Of a DNA stretch of 64,000 nucleotides, positions 23,528 to 32,300 are shown in pieces; the first letter of the stretch is position 1; every line of letters begins with the position of its first letter. The translations under genes and the position numbers were made by a program. The notes under the pieces are model-generated. The model had not been told where the DNA came from. It did no database searches and worked only from the letters and a program-made list of their open reading frames with translations. This DNA comes from CAVXDY01 sp963760715 (GTDB taxonomy: Bacteria; Actinomycetota; Thermoleophilia; Miltoncostaeales; Miltoncostaeaceae), in contig CAVXDY010000008.1 of the NCBI GenBank assembly GCA_963760715.1, positions 62,001 to 126,000 of the forward strand, given 5' to 3'.

Positions 23528-24427
23528 CTACGCGCGGCGGGCGGCCGCGATCAGCGCGACCCCGGGGATCTCCAGCCCCCGGGGAGTCTCGTAGACGCTG
23601 ATCGCCTTCCGGGCGCGGTCGCGGATCGCCCGCGCGGCGTCATCGGGCAGCGCCGCCAGCCTCCGCGCGAGCGGCCCGGCCAGGGCGCACGCCCTGGTCC
23701 ACCACTCCTCGAAGGAGGCGGCGTGGAGCGGCACGGCGATCTCGCCGACCACCACCGCCGACAGCCCGGCGGCCGAGAGCAGGCCGGCCAGCCGGTCGGA
23801 GTCCGCGAGCGAGAACGGCCCGGGGACGCCCGGCGGAGGGACCGGCGCGCCGAGCTGCTCGCCCACCGCGTCGAACACGACTCCGAGCCACGGGTTGCGC
23901 TCGCGCGGGCCCCACACCACGAGCGCGACCCGGCCGCCGGGGCGCAGGACGCGCCGGATCTCGCCGGCAGCGCGCGCGGGGTCGGCCACGAGCATCAGCC
24001 CCTCGCGGCACAGCACGACGTCGTAGGACCCGTCGGGCTGGTCGATGCGCTCGAGGTCGAGCTCGCGGATGGTCACGTTCGTGAGCCCGAGGGCCTCGGC
24101 CCGCGCCGCGGCGATCGCGGTCATCTCGGGGACGACGTCGGACACGACCACCTCGCCCCCGGGAGCGACCCGCCCGGCGGCCGCGAACCCGGGTCCGCCC
24201 GGCCCGCAGGCCAGCTCGAGCACGCGCTCGCCCGGCCGGGGCAGCGTGAGCTCGAGCATCCTCTCCGAGACCGCCGCGCCGCGCGCGTCGATGTACGCCG
24301 CGTGCTCTCCCCACGCGCCGGCCACGGCGGCCCACATGCCGTGGAGGTGCGCGCGCATGTCGCCGGCGCCTCCGTCGCGTCCGTCCGATCCCACGTGTCG
24401 CTCCTCGATGACGCTTCTCGCCTGCAT
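23528..24427 (-). CDS. Class I SAM-dependent methyltransferase
   Basis: This is a 299-residue protein with a Rossmann methyltransferase domain. Motif I is VLELACGPGGPGFAAAG (about residues 69-85), followed by VVVSDVVPEM, the SYDVVLCREGLMLV strand and VLRPGGRVALVVWG. The N-terminal helix region and the C-terminal cap (SFEEWWTRACALAGPLARRL) suggest a small-molecule substrate. The start is supported by GGGAGGGAGTC before the ATG. It is divergent from a TetR gene across a 70-base region containing a perfect palindrome, so repression by that TetR is likely. Confidence 0.88.
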   Translation of the reverse strand: MQARSVIEERHVGSDGRDGGAGDMRAHLHGMWAAVAGAWGEHAAYIDARGAAVSERMLELTLPRPGERVLELACGPGGPGFAAAGRVAPGGEVVVSDVVPEMTAIAAARAEALGLTNVTIRELDLERIDQPDGSYDVVLCREGLMLVADPARAAGEIRRVLRPGGRVALVVWGPRERNPWLGVVFDAVGEQLGAPVPPPGVPGPFSLADSDRLAGLLSAAGLSAVVVGEIAVPLHAASFEEWWTRACALAGPLARRLAALPDDAARAIRDRARKAISVYETPRGLEIPGVALIAAARRA

Positions 24428-24455
24428 GACTCCCTCCCCGCTCGTTCTCCATTTG

Positions 24456-24474
24456 ATTACTCGTTCCGAGTAAT
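24456..24474. promoter_or_regulatory. TetR operator in divergent promoter
   Basis: ATTACTCGTTCCGAGTAAT is a perfect palindrome with 8-bp arms and a 3-base centre. It lies in the 70-base space between the divergent methyltransferase and TetR genes. A half-site-like TACTC recurs just before the TetR ATG. This is the expected position and form of a TetR operator. Confidence 0.75.
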
Positions 24475-24497
24475 GAACTATGCGCTAGAGTACTCAA

Positions 24498-25151
24498 ATG
24501 ACCGAGCGAGTCAAGAGCACCCGCGGATACGACTCACCGCGCCGGCGCGAGCAGGCGGCCGCCACCCGCCGCGAGATCCTCACCGCGGCCCAGCGGCTGT
24601 TCGAGCGGCAGGGCTACGCCGCGACCACCATGGCGGCGATCGCCGCCGAGGCCCGGGTCGCGCTCAAGACGGTCTATGTCGCGTTCGAGACCAAGAGCGG
24701 GCTCCTGCGCACGCTGTGGCACCTGCTGCTGCGCGGTGACGAGGGCGACACCCCCATGGGGGAGCGGCAGTGGTACCGGGAGCTGGTGGCCGAGCCGGAC
24801 CCCGAGCGGCAGCTGCGCCTGCTGGCGCGCGCCTCACGGCTCGTGAAGCTCCGCGCCGCCGCGCTGATGGAGGTGATCCGCAGCGCCGCCCCCGCGGACC
24901 CCGACATCGCGGTCCTCTGGGCCCGCATCCAGTCCGACTTCTACGACATCCAGCGTCCCGTGGTGGCGATGCTCGCCGAGAAGAGCGCGCTGCGGCCGGG
25001 CCTCGACGTGGACGGCGCCACCGACGTCCTCTGGACGCTCAACCACCCCGACGTGTGGCACCTGCTGGTCGGCGAGCGGGGGTGGACGCCGGAGCGGTAC
25101 GAGGAGTGGTTCGGCGATACGGTCTGCGCGCAGCTCCTGGCGGAGGGCTAG
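24498..25151 (+). CDS. TetR-family repressor divergent from methyltransferase
   Basis: This 217-residue regulator has an N-terminal helix-turn-helix at about residues 20-65 (REILTAAQRLFERQGYAATT, then MAAIAAEARVALKTVYVAFE). The C-terminal domain is helical and unclassified. A 19-bp palindrome lies immediately upstream, shared with the divergent methyltransferase gene. The TAG stop overlaps the stop of the next, convergent methyltransferase gene (CTAG). Confidence 0.92.
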   Translation: MTERVKSTRGYDSPRRREQAAATRREILTAAQRLFERQGYAATTMAAIAAEARVALKTVYVAFETKSGLLRTLWHLLLRGDEGDTPMGERQWYRELVAEPDPERQLRLLARASRLVKLRAAALMEVIRSAAPADPDIAVLWARIQSDFYDIQRPVVAMLAEKSALRPGLDVDGATDVLWTLNHPDVWHLLVGERGWTPERYEEWFGDTVCAQLLAEG

Positions 25152-25960
25152 CGACCCACCCACGCGATGCGGGTGCCCAGCACCACCTCGCGCACGCCGT
25201 GGTCGCGCACATAGCGGTCGCATCGTTCCCGCACGGCGCCGGCCTCGCCCGGCTCGAGGCTCATCAGGGTGCTGCGCAGGCCCGTGCCGAGAACGATGCG
25301 CCACCAGTCGTCGGCGGACGGCAGCGGAAGCCGGTCGGCGGCGCTCGTCACCTCGACCTCGGCGATCCCGGCATCGAGGAACACCCCGCGAAGGACGTCG
25401 GGGTCCTCCGTCCGCCGCCACGGTTGGTGGACGTGCAGGTCGGGGCGGACCGCCGCCACGGCGTCGACGAAGACGTCGCGCATGGGGTCGAAGTACTGCT
25501 CACCGAGCACGGCCATGACGAGACGGCCTCCGTCGGGCCTGACCAGGTTCCACAGCGAGCGGACGACCGCGGGCATGTCGTCGGCGAAGAACACTCCCAG
25601 GACGCTGATGACCGCGTCGAACGACCGGGGCGGGACGTCGAGGGCGGTCATGTCGCCGATCCGCAGGTTGACGTTGTGCAGCCCGCGGGCCGCGACCTTC
25701 TCCTTCGCGATGTCCAGCATCTGCTGGGCGAAGTTGACACCGAGCACGTACCCGCCGGGGCCGACCGCGTCGGCGGCCGCGAGCACCGACGGCCCCGCCC
25801 CGCACGGTACGTCGAGTACGCGGTCGCCGGGCTCCAGGGCCAGCCGCTCGACGGCCCGCGTGGAGAGGAACTGCCAGTAGTCGCGCGAGGCGTCCTCGTA
25901 GTCGCGCGATGCCGCGTCGAAGGTGGACCTCGCGTCGAACGATCCCGGATCACCGCTCAC
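25148..25960 (-). CDS. UbiE/COQ5-like SAM methyltransferase
   Basis: This is a 270-residue class I methyltransferase. Motif I VLDVPCGAGPSVLAAADAVG (about 46-65) is followed by GVNFAQQMLDIAKEKVAARG, the acidic loop LRIGDMTALDVPPRSFDAVI and NLVRPDGGRLVMAV. This is a typical UbiE/MenG-like arrangement, but the substrate is open. GTG at 25960 (VSGDPGSFDARSTF) was chosen because upstream residues are Gly/Pro-rich and unlike coding sequence. The TAG stops of this gene and the TetR gene overlap in CTAG. Confidence 0.87.
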   Translation of the reverse strand: MSGDPGSFDARSTFDAASRDYEDASRDYWQFLSTRAVERLALEPGDRVLDVPCGAGPSVLAAADAVGPGGYVLGVNFAQQMLDIAKEKVAARGLHNVNLRIGDMTALDVPPRSFDAVISVLGVFFADDMPAVVRSLWNLVRPDGGRLVMAVLGEQYFDPMRDVFVDAVAAVRPDLHVHQPWRRTEDPDVLRGVFLDAGIAEVEVTSAADRLPLPSADDWWRIVLGTGLRSTLMSLEPGEAGAVRERCDRYVRDHGVREVVLGTRIAWVGR

Positions 25961-26035
25961 ACCGGCAACCGTACCCCCACCCCCCGCGAAGGGTGGAGAA
26001 CCCTGTCCTCCGCCCACCCCAGACCCCTCGGAGTA

Positions 26036-26464
26036 TCACCTGGGTACGGGGCACCCCTTGGGGCGGGCCGCAACCTCGTCGAGGTAGTCGTCGAGCCGGG
26101 CGCCAAGGCTCACCAACGCGGGCGCCTCCGCCGGACCCGCACGACGGGTTGAGAGGTGCAGAAAGACGCTGACCGGGCGCAGGTACACACGCGCGGCGCT
26201 CGAGACGCCCGGTCGTCCCTCGTCCAGCCGATCAACCGGGCGGGGCGGCGGACGCCCCTCGGCGAGCGTCGCGGTGAGAGCGCGCGTCGCGACCAGCAGC
26301 CCCGCCAGGTCCTCGCTGGACAGAGCGCGGTGAGCATCATCGATGAGCCGGGTGATATCGGCCAGGGGGTCCATGATGTCCCCTCCAGGCAGCGCGTCCG
26401 GTCGTCCGCCGGGGCGCAGCGGCCACCGGTAGGGCATCGGGTCCAAGCGGGCGTTGCGAGTCAC
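26036..26464 (-). CDS. Small hypothetical protein
   Basis: This predicted soluble protein has 142 residues. The better-ordered part begins MDPLADITRLIDDAHRALSS and continues as amphipathic helix, then beta (ARVYLRPVSVFLHLS) and a helical end (SLGARLDDYLDEVAA). GTG at 26464 has GAGAGGAGC 6 bases upstream; ATG at 26374 also has GGAGG and would give 112 residues. I do not recognise the family. A palindrome at 26496-26514 lies just upstream and may regulate it. Confidence 0.55.
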   Translation of the reverse strand: MTRNARLDPMPYRWPLRPGGRPDALPGGDIMDPLADITRLIDDAHRALSSEDLAGLLVATRALTATLAEGRPPPRPVDRLDEGRPGVSSAARVYLRPVSVFLHLSTRRAGPAEAPALVSLGARLDDYLDEVAARPKGCPVPR

Positions 26465-26495
26465 GGGAAGCTCCTCTCGTGTGGCAGGGCGCATA

Positions 26496-26514
26496 TAGGT
26501 GCGAAGTGCACCTA
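26496..26514. promoter_or_regulatory. Inverted repeat upstream of small gene
   Basis: TAGGTGC-GAAGT-GCACCTA is a perfect 7-bp inverted repeat with a 5-base centre, 32 bases upstream of the 26464 start. The position suits a repressor site; no cognate regulator is adjacent. Confidence 0.4.
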
Positions 26515-26937
26515 CGGTAGCGCGCTCTGCTCTCCGCGCGACCACAACCGGTTCTCTTGCCAGCGGTACGGCTCAGCTGCCGACGAGACTCGGCCTTCCG
26601 ATGGTCGGCGGCATCACGGTCCGCCGCGCTCACCGCGAGGAGGGGCCGAAGCTGCACGGAGAGAATCGGAGGTCGTCTTCCGCCGCTCGAGGGGCTGGAG
26701 CGCGCTGACTGGGCGGAGAACTTGCCCTCCGCCCAGGACCGCGAGATCCCCCACTACCACCGGAAAGAGCGGAGGGGGGAATGCGAACCCGCGGCGCAGG
26801 AGGACGCCCAAGAAGGTCTCAGAGGCCGCGCCGGCCGTCGGTGGTCCTCTGGCGAGTGACTTCCCGAGGGACCGCGCGACACTGCACCGAAGCGCCGGCG
26901 GGCTCGGCGGGATCCCGGGGGTCCGGGCCTTGGCTCC
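26515..26937. other. Intergenic region without convincing gene
   Basis: About 420 bases between two leftward small genes. Short open frames exist on both strands, but none has a ribosome-binding site or recognisable protein pattern. No tRNA, hairpin terminator or repeat is evident here. Confidence 0.4.
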
Positions 26938-27207
26938 TCATCCCTCCGCCGCCTCGACCCCCCAGTCGGATCGCACCGGGGACTCCGTCCAGACCGTGGG
27001 CCCCTGATCCCTCTTCCAGCGGACGATGTAGTCGTCGCGCCCGAAGAAGGGGCCCGCGAGCATGCCCGCCAGCTCCTGCCGATCGCGACAGACGTACTCG
27101 TTGCCCTCGTGGGGGGCGATCACGAACTGGCCCACGGACAGGTGCTCATCAAGCGCTTTTCCGTGCAACGGTGGCGGCTGCTCACCGCTGGCGACGCCCT
27201 GGCTCAT
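26938..27207 (-). CDS. Small hypothetical protein
   Basis: This 89-residue protein starts MSQGVASGEQPPPLHGKALD. The middle (VGQFVIAPHEGNEYVCRDRQ) and the Trp-containing end (YIVRWKRDQGPTVW, RSDWGVEAAEG) suggest a small beta-rich fold. A good Shine-Dalgarno sequence (GAGAGGAGC) precedes the ATG. No family is recognised. It lies between the unassigned region and the tRNA-Ser pair. Confidence 0.55.
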   Translation of the reverse strand: MSQGVASGEQPPPLHGKALDEHLSVGQFVIAPHEGNEYVCRDRQELAGMLAGPFFGRDDYIVRWKRDQGPTVWTESPVRSDWGVEAAEG

Positions 27208-27363
27208 CGCAGCTCCTCTCTCGTCTGTTCGACCACGTTAGTGGAGCAGACCCCTGCCGCTCGCTCGTCTCGTCGCCGAGGAGCGGTCTTGAGCGGCCGA
27301 TGGCGGAGAACCGATCCCCACCCGAAGATGCCGGGATCCCGCTCGGCGTCCCGAGGCCACGAA

Positions 27364-27453
27364 CGGAGAGGGAGGGATTCGAACCCTCGAATCAGGTTAA
27401 CCCCGATTAACCGCTTAGCAGGCGGTTGCCTTCAGCCGCTCGGCCACCTCTCC
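27364..27453 (-). tRNA. tRNA-Ser (GCT anticodon)
   Basis: On the minus strand the 90 bases fold as a type II tRNA. The acceptor is GGAGAGG/CTCTCC with discriminator G, and the D-arm is GGCCGAGCGGCTGAAGGC. The anticodon arm CCGC-CTGCTAA-GCGG has anticodon GCT. There is a long variable arm (CGGGGTTAACCTGA region) and a T-arm GAGGGTTCGAATCCCTC. It would read AGC/AGT serine codons. The 5' end faces another tRNA-Ser gene 35 bases away. Confidence 0.95.
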
Positions 27454-27488
27454 ACGCGGGGCCGTATCGTACCGTCCGGCATCCCGCG

Positions 27489-27580
27489 GGAGGGGTGGCA
27501 GAGCGGTCGAATGCGGCGGTCTTGAAAACCGTTGGCCGGCGACAACCGGCTCGTGGGTTCGAATCCCACCCCCTCCGCCA
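27489..27580 (+). tRNA. tRNA-Ser (TGA anticodon)
   Basis: Type II tRNA with acceptor GGAGGGG/CCCCTCC, discriminator G and an encoded CCA end (27578-27580). The anticodon arm GCGGT-CTTGAAA-ACCGT gives TGA, which reads TCA and related serine codons. The long variable arm (GGCCGGCGACAACCGGCT) is serine-specific, and the T-arm is GTGGGTTCGAATCCCAC. It is divergent from the tRNA-Ser(GCT) gene. Confidence 0.95.
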
Positions 27581-27635
27581 TCGGATCGACGGTCGAACCC
27601 TGGCCGACAGATTCCTCCTCGCTCGTCTCGGGCCA

Positions 27636-29339
27636 TCAGGGAGAACTGGTCGATGACGGGGCACTCGGCCCCTGGTCCTGGATCACCTCGTCGAACGTGA
27701 GGCCCGGTGAGCGCATCGGCGGGGCCGGGCCCTTGCGACGGCCCATCCACAGGACCCAGCGCCCGTCGACGCGGCGGGCCATCTGCCAGGAGCGCGTGAT
27801 CCGCACGCCCGTCGCCGGCACTTCGTCGTCATGGACCAGCAGCGCCTTCTCCGGCTCGAGGATCCGCCCGATGGCGCCCCGCGTCTCGACCTTCCGGGAC
27901 ACCGCGGTCGCGAGCCGGCCGCGCTGGAGGTAGAGCCCGCCGTCCACGGTCGAGCGCACCGGCACGAGGGGGACCTGGTGCTCGAGGACTGAGCTGGCGA
28001 GCGTGTAGCGCCAGGCGTCCTCGGGCGCGGTGGGCGGCGGGACGGCGGCCGCGCGGGCACGGGCGGCCCGGTCGATCGGGCGCCCCGCCCCGCTCTCGAC
28101 CCGCGCCTCGCCCGCCCAGGCCAGGTTGGCCACCTCGTCGCGGCGCAGCACGACCTCCTCCACCGGCCGCCCGTGGGTGACGCCGGCCAGCGCCGGAGCG
28201 ATGAAGAGCCACGGGCAGCGCCGGGCGCGGAGATCCCTGGCGTCCGCCGAGGTGTCCCCGCTGAGCTCGAAGAACCGCCACACGCGGCCGGGCCCGTCCA
28301 GCTCGGCGGCCGACCGGATGGTCGTGGCGTCGCCGAAGTCGTCGCGCACCACCACCTCCTGGGCGCACGCGACGACGCCGACCGGGAGCCGGCAGGGAAT
28401 CAGGAACCAGTCGTCACCGAACGAGGCTTCGTAGGCCGCCACCGTCACGCGGGCGAGATCCTCGGGCGCCGCGCCGAGGTCGACGAGCGAGACGGAGCCG
28501 TCCTCGACCTCCCACCAGCGGGACGCGGCCTGGCCCGCGAACCGCGCGGGCGTGGGGAGCACGCGCAGGTCGTGGACCGTCGCGGCGCCGCGCGCGGCCA
28601 TGTCGGGCGCGTCGAGGTTGACGTCGACGCTGAACCAGTCGAGGTGACCGCCGGTGTACTCCGGCGCGGCGAGCTGCAGCTCGTGCTTGTCGTCGAGGCC
28701 GGCCGCGATCTGGAAGCCGTACTCCATCCGCGCCGGGTCCCACGCCCCGGCGCCCGGGGGCGGCTCGTTGACGAGCTCGTCGTACCAGGTGGCCCAGGCC
28801 TCGAGCGCCGCAACGGGGATGCGCGCCGGGGCGGTGCCCGCCGTGTGGGCGGCCGAGAGCCCTCGGGCGTCGAACGAGCGCCGGGCGAGCAGCGCGAGCT
28901 CGCGCCGGCCCACCGGATCGAGCCCGTCGTCCGGCGGCAGCGTGAGCGGGTACGCCTGGCGCAGCGCCTTCGCGGCCGCGTCCGCGGCGGCGCCGGCGCC
29001 CAGCGTGCGCAGGAGCTGCAGGCCGGCCTCCGCGGCCAGGCGGACCCCTGCGGCACCCGAGCGGACGTCCTCGCACTCGACGACCACCTCCAGGGGAACG
29101 CCAGAGGGCTCGCGCTCGATGACCGGGCCGCCCGCATCCGGCGCCCCGGTGCGCACGCGCGTCACCGGGAAGTGCCGCACCTTGGCCTCGACGAGCAGGG
29201 GGCTCGCGGCGTCCTCGCCGCTGAACTCCCCCACCTGCCACTGGCGGCCGAGCAGCCAGAGGGGGTCGGCCACGCGCGCCTCCTGGCCCTCGACGAGCTC
29301 GGCGTCAACGGCCGACGCCTCGAGGCGCTGCCAGCTCAC
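27636..29339 (-). CDS. Giant-operon gene 5: uncharacterised 567-residue protein
   Basis: This is the last gene of the five-gene leftward operon. Its GTG start overlaps the stop of gene 4 (GTGA). The N-terminus is VSWQRLEASAVDAELVEGQE and is followed by a Trp-rich motif WLLGRQWQVGEF. Later features are RELALLARRSFDARG, YDELVNEPPP, the DWFSVDVNL strand and DWFLIPCRLPVGVV. The sequence alternates beta-strand and helix, with no signal peptide or membrane helix. I do not recognise a named family or catalytic motif. Membership of the operon suggests it works with the other four large proteins. The tRNA-Ser gene lies 55 bases beyond its stop. Confidence 0.8.
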   Translation of the reverse strand: MSWQRLEASAVDAELVEGQEARVADPLWLLGRQWQVGEFSGEDAASPLLVEAKVRHFPVTRVRTGAPDAGGPVIEREPSGVPLEVVVECEDVRSGAAGVRLAAEAGLQLLRTLGAGAAADAAAKALRQAYPLTLPPDDGLDPVGRRELALLARRSFDARGLSAAHTAGTAPARIPVAALEAWATWYDELVNEPPPGAGAWDPARMEYGFQIAAGLDDKHELQLAAPEYTGGHLDWFSVDVNLDAPDMAARGAATVHDLRVLPTPARFAGQAASRWWEVEDGSVSLVDLGAAPEDLARVTVAAYEASFGDDWFLIPCRLPVGVVACAQEVVVRDDFGDATTIRSAAELDGPGRVWRFFELSGDTSADARDLRARRCPWLFIAPALAGVTHGRPVEEVVLRRDEVANLAWAGEARVESGAGRPIDRAARARAAAVPPPTAPEDAWRYTLASSVLEHQVPLVPVRSTVDGGLYLQRGRLATAVSRKVETRGAIGRILEPEKALLVHDDEVPATGVRITRSWQMARRVDGRWVLWMGRRKGPAPPMRSPGLTFDEVIQDQGPSAPSSTSSP

Positions 29340-32300
29340 AGCACCCCTCCGGGCGTGGTGTCGGCGTGCAGGTACGCGGCCGGCAGGAACTGGCCGAGAC
29401 CCTCCAGGGTCTCGGGACCGACCATGCGCAGGCGCGCCAGGGCGAGGGCCTCGCGCAGGGTGTCGCGGACCAGCTCGAAGCTGAAGCCCGTGCCCGTCTC
29501 GGCGGAGCACAGCAGCACCGCCTGCGGGGGGCGCGCCGACGGCGCGTCGAAGTGGACCGCGATGCCCGCGGTCTGCCGCCGGCCCGGGATGGCCTCGGTG
29601 AAGGCCCCGAGCACGAGGCCGGCCGCGCCCGCGGCGAAGCTCGCCGGGTGCCCGCACGCCAGCAGGCACAGCCGGCCGCGCTCGTCGGCCGACGGGCGCT
29701 CCGCCGCCGCCCACCCCTCGTCCGGATGGTCCGGGAGCTGGCCGAGCGAGAAGGCGAACTGGGGACGTCCCCGGGCGGCTTCCACGAGGTCCACCGCCAC
29801 GCGCAGCCGGCCCGCGCCGGGATCGACGCGGCCCGCCGCGCCGAGCCACCCGGTGGCCGCCCCGCGCGACCCGAGCCGCGGGCGGGCGAAGGTGGCGTCG
29901 AGCTCGGAGGCGTTCGCGGGGACAACGGAGGGCGCGAGCGGGAGCGCATGGCCCACCAGCAGCGCGATGCGCTCGCCGAGGGCGCGATGGCGCGCGTCAT
30001 CGCCCAGCGCCTCCCACCCCGGCGCCTCGGCGGCGACGCGCTCGGCGACGGTGGTCAAGCGCCTGTCGATCCGAGCGAGCAGGGCCTGCGCCTCCGAGAG
30101 GAGTCCGGTGGGGTCGATCGCGACCGGCGGCGCCCCGAGGTCGAACCCCGACAGCGCCAGCATGGCGGCACGCAGGTCCCCACGAGGCGGCGCCCCCGCG
30201 GATTCCGGCAGCGCCCGCGCGAGCGCGTCGCGACCGGCGACCAGCGCCCCGCGCACGTCGCCGACCCGTCCCTCGAGCGCGGCGAGGTCGAGCCCCGGAG
30301 GGACGTCGGCGGTCCCGGGGCTCGCGAGATCCCTGGCGTCGAGGTCGCGCGACCCGGCCAGCAGCGCGCGCAGTGGGCGGCAGGCGAGCGCCAGGTCGTC
30401 CAGGCTGGGGTCGCCCCCGTCCGTCGTGACGACGGGGGGCGCGGCGGCCGGGACCTCGGGGGGACGGCGCGTCCGCGCCCACGCGACCAGGACGTCGCCG
30501 AGGCGCCCGAGCCCGGGGTCATCTCCGGCGGGCGCGAGGTGGACGAGGTCGAGCGCGGAGAGGCCGACGTCGGCGAGCGTCGCCGCGACCGCCGGACCGA
30601 GGGCGGCGCCGGTCTCCGGATCGCGGAATCCCACGGAAAGCGGGACGTCCCCCGGCGGCCCGAGGACAGCCTCGAGCCACGCCTCGAGGGACGGGGACGC
30701 GACCGCCCGCCCGCTGCGGGCGGCGGCGGGCCAGCTCCCCCGGGCGCCCGGGTTGACGAGCAGGAGCAGACGGTGCGTCACCGACAGGGCGCGGCGGGGG
30801 GTGTCGGCGACGCGCAGCGGCGGGAACGTGATCTCGCCGGAGGTGGACGCCGCCAGCGTCGCGCCCGCCTCGGGGAGGTTCCCCTGGGCCAGGGAGAACA
30901 CGCTCTGGGCGAGCGCGGCGTCGGCGACGGCGTCGAGGTCGCTCGCGAGGGTGGCCAGCACGTCCTCCAGGGGGCCGCGGTCGGTGCCGGCCCGCGCGAG
31001 GACGTCGTCGATCTCGCCGGCGGCGGCGGTCTCCTCGTCGGTGAGGTCGTCGGCGCCCGAGCGGGCGCGGGCGAGCAGGAGCCCGTCGACGATCGCGTTG
31101 GGCGGCGCGGCGCTGCCCACGGCGGTGAGCGCGGCGCGGCGCAGGTCGTCGATCCACTCGTCCACGCCGGCATCGTGCAGGCCCCGCTCGAGCCGCGCGC
31201 CCAGGAGCCGTCCCAGATCCTGGCCCTGGCGCACGCCGTCGACGATCCATCGCGCGCGGCGCACCCGGTCCGAGCGCAGGTTGACGGCCAGGTCGCCGCC
31301 GGCCCCGGCGCCACCGAAGGCCGCCCATCCGCTGCGCAGGATGGCGGCGGTGGTGGCGTGCGACAGGGAGGGAGCGAGGATGTAGCCCTGCGAGGCGTCG
31401 GCCTTCCGCGGGCGCGCGTCGGTCAGCCAGCCGAAGGCGCCCACCTGGATGCCGCGCGGGCGCGTCGCGCGCTTGTTCTCCAGGCGCCACGCGGCGATGG
31501 CCGTGTACCAGGCGTCGAGGCGGTAGGACCACGGGCCGAGCGCCTCGCGCATGAGCCGCTCCAGATCCCCGACGGGGTCACCACCGCCCGCGGCGATCGA
31601 CACGAGGCCGGTCGCATCGTCCCCCAGGCCGGTCGCGAGGGCCTCGCGGTCGCCGGCCTCGCCGGCCGTGTCGATGCTCCAGCGCAGGAGCTCGCGCAGC
31701 AGTGGGAAGGGCCTGTCGTGCTCGTGAGGGGTGCCGGCCTCCGCGTCGAGCCGGCCGGCCAGCGCTGAGAGCCACTCACGCAGCGCGTCCACGTCCGCCT
31801 CCGCGCGGCCGGGCGCCACCAGCGATTCCATCCAGAGCCGGTGGGTCTCGGCGTGATTGTCGAAGAAGGCGTGCGGGTCGTCCTCGTCGCCGATCATGCG
31901 CGTGATGGCGGGCCTGAGGTCGCTGAGGAAGGCGGCCGGATCGGTGCGGTCGGCGTGCTCCTCCACGAGCCCGATGAGCCAGCCCACCATGTCGGGGACG
32001 TCCGGGACCAGGTGGTGGAACTGCTCGGAGTTCGAGGTGACGGTGAGGACGATCTCGTCGGAGAAGCTGTGAAGCGCCTCGAGCTGCTCGTCGATCGCGT
32101 CCGCGGCCTCGAGGTCGTCCTCGAGCTCCGTGTAGCGCTTCCACGCCGGGTTCGCGTTGACCGTCCCCATGGGCCGGCCGGTGTCCGGGTCCGGCAGGGT
32201 GCTGCAGTTCCAGGCGATGAAGAAGAGATGGCCTCCGTACTCGACCTCGTACGTGTCGCGCATCGAGTTGACCTGGCGAAGGCGGAAGGCGGTCGCGTGC

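Noticed and set aside
22126..24739. Long open frames antisense to the FMN reductase, carbonic anhydrase and methyltransferase genes
   Set aside because: They are Arg/Gly/Ala-rich translations of the opposite strand, as expected at very high GC, and lack protein motifs or ribosome-binding sites.
28173..31768. Very long plus-strand frames opposite giant genes 4 and 5
   Set aside because: Composition is low-complexity Arg/Pro/Ala/Ser, and the minus strand shows clear protein-like sequence with coupled starts.
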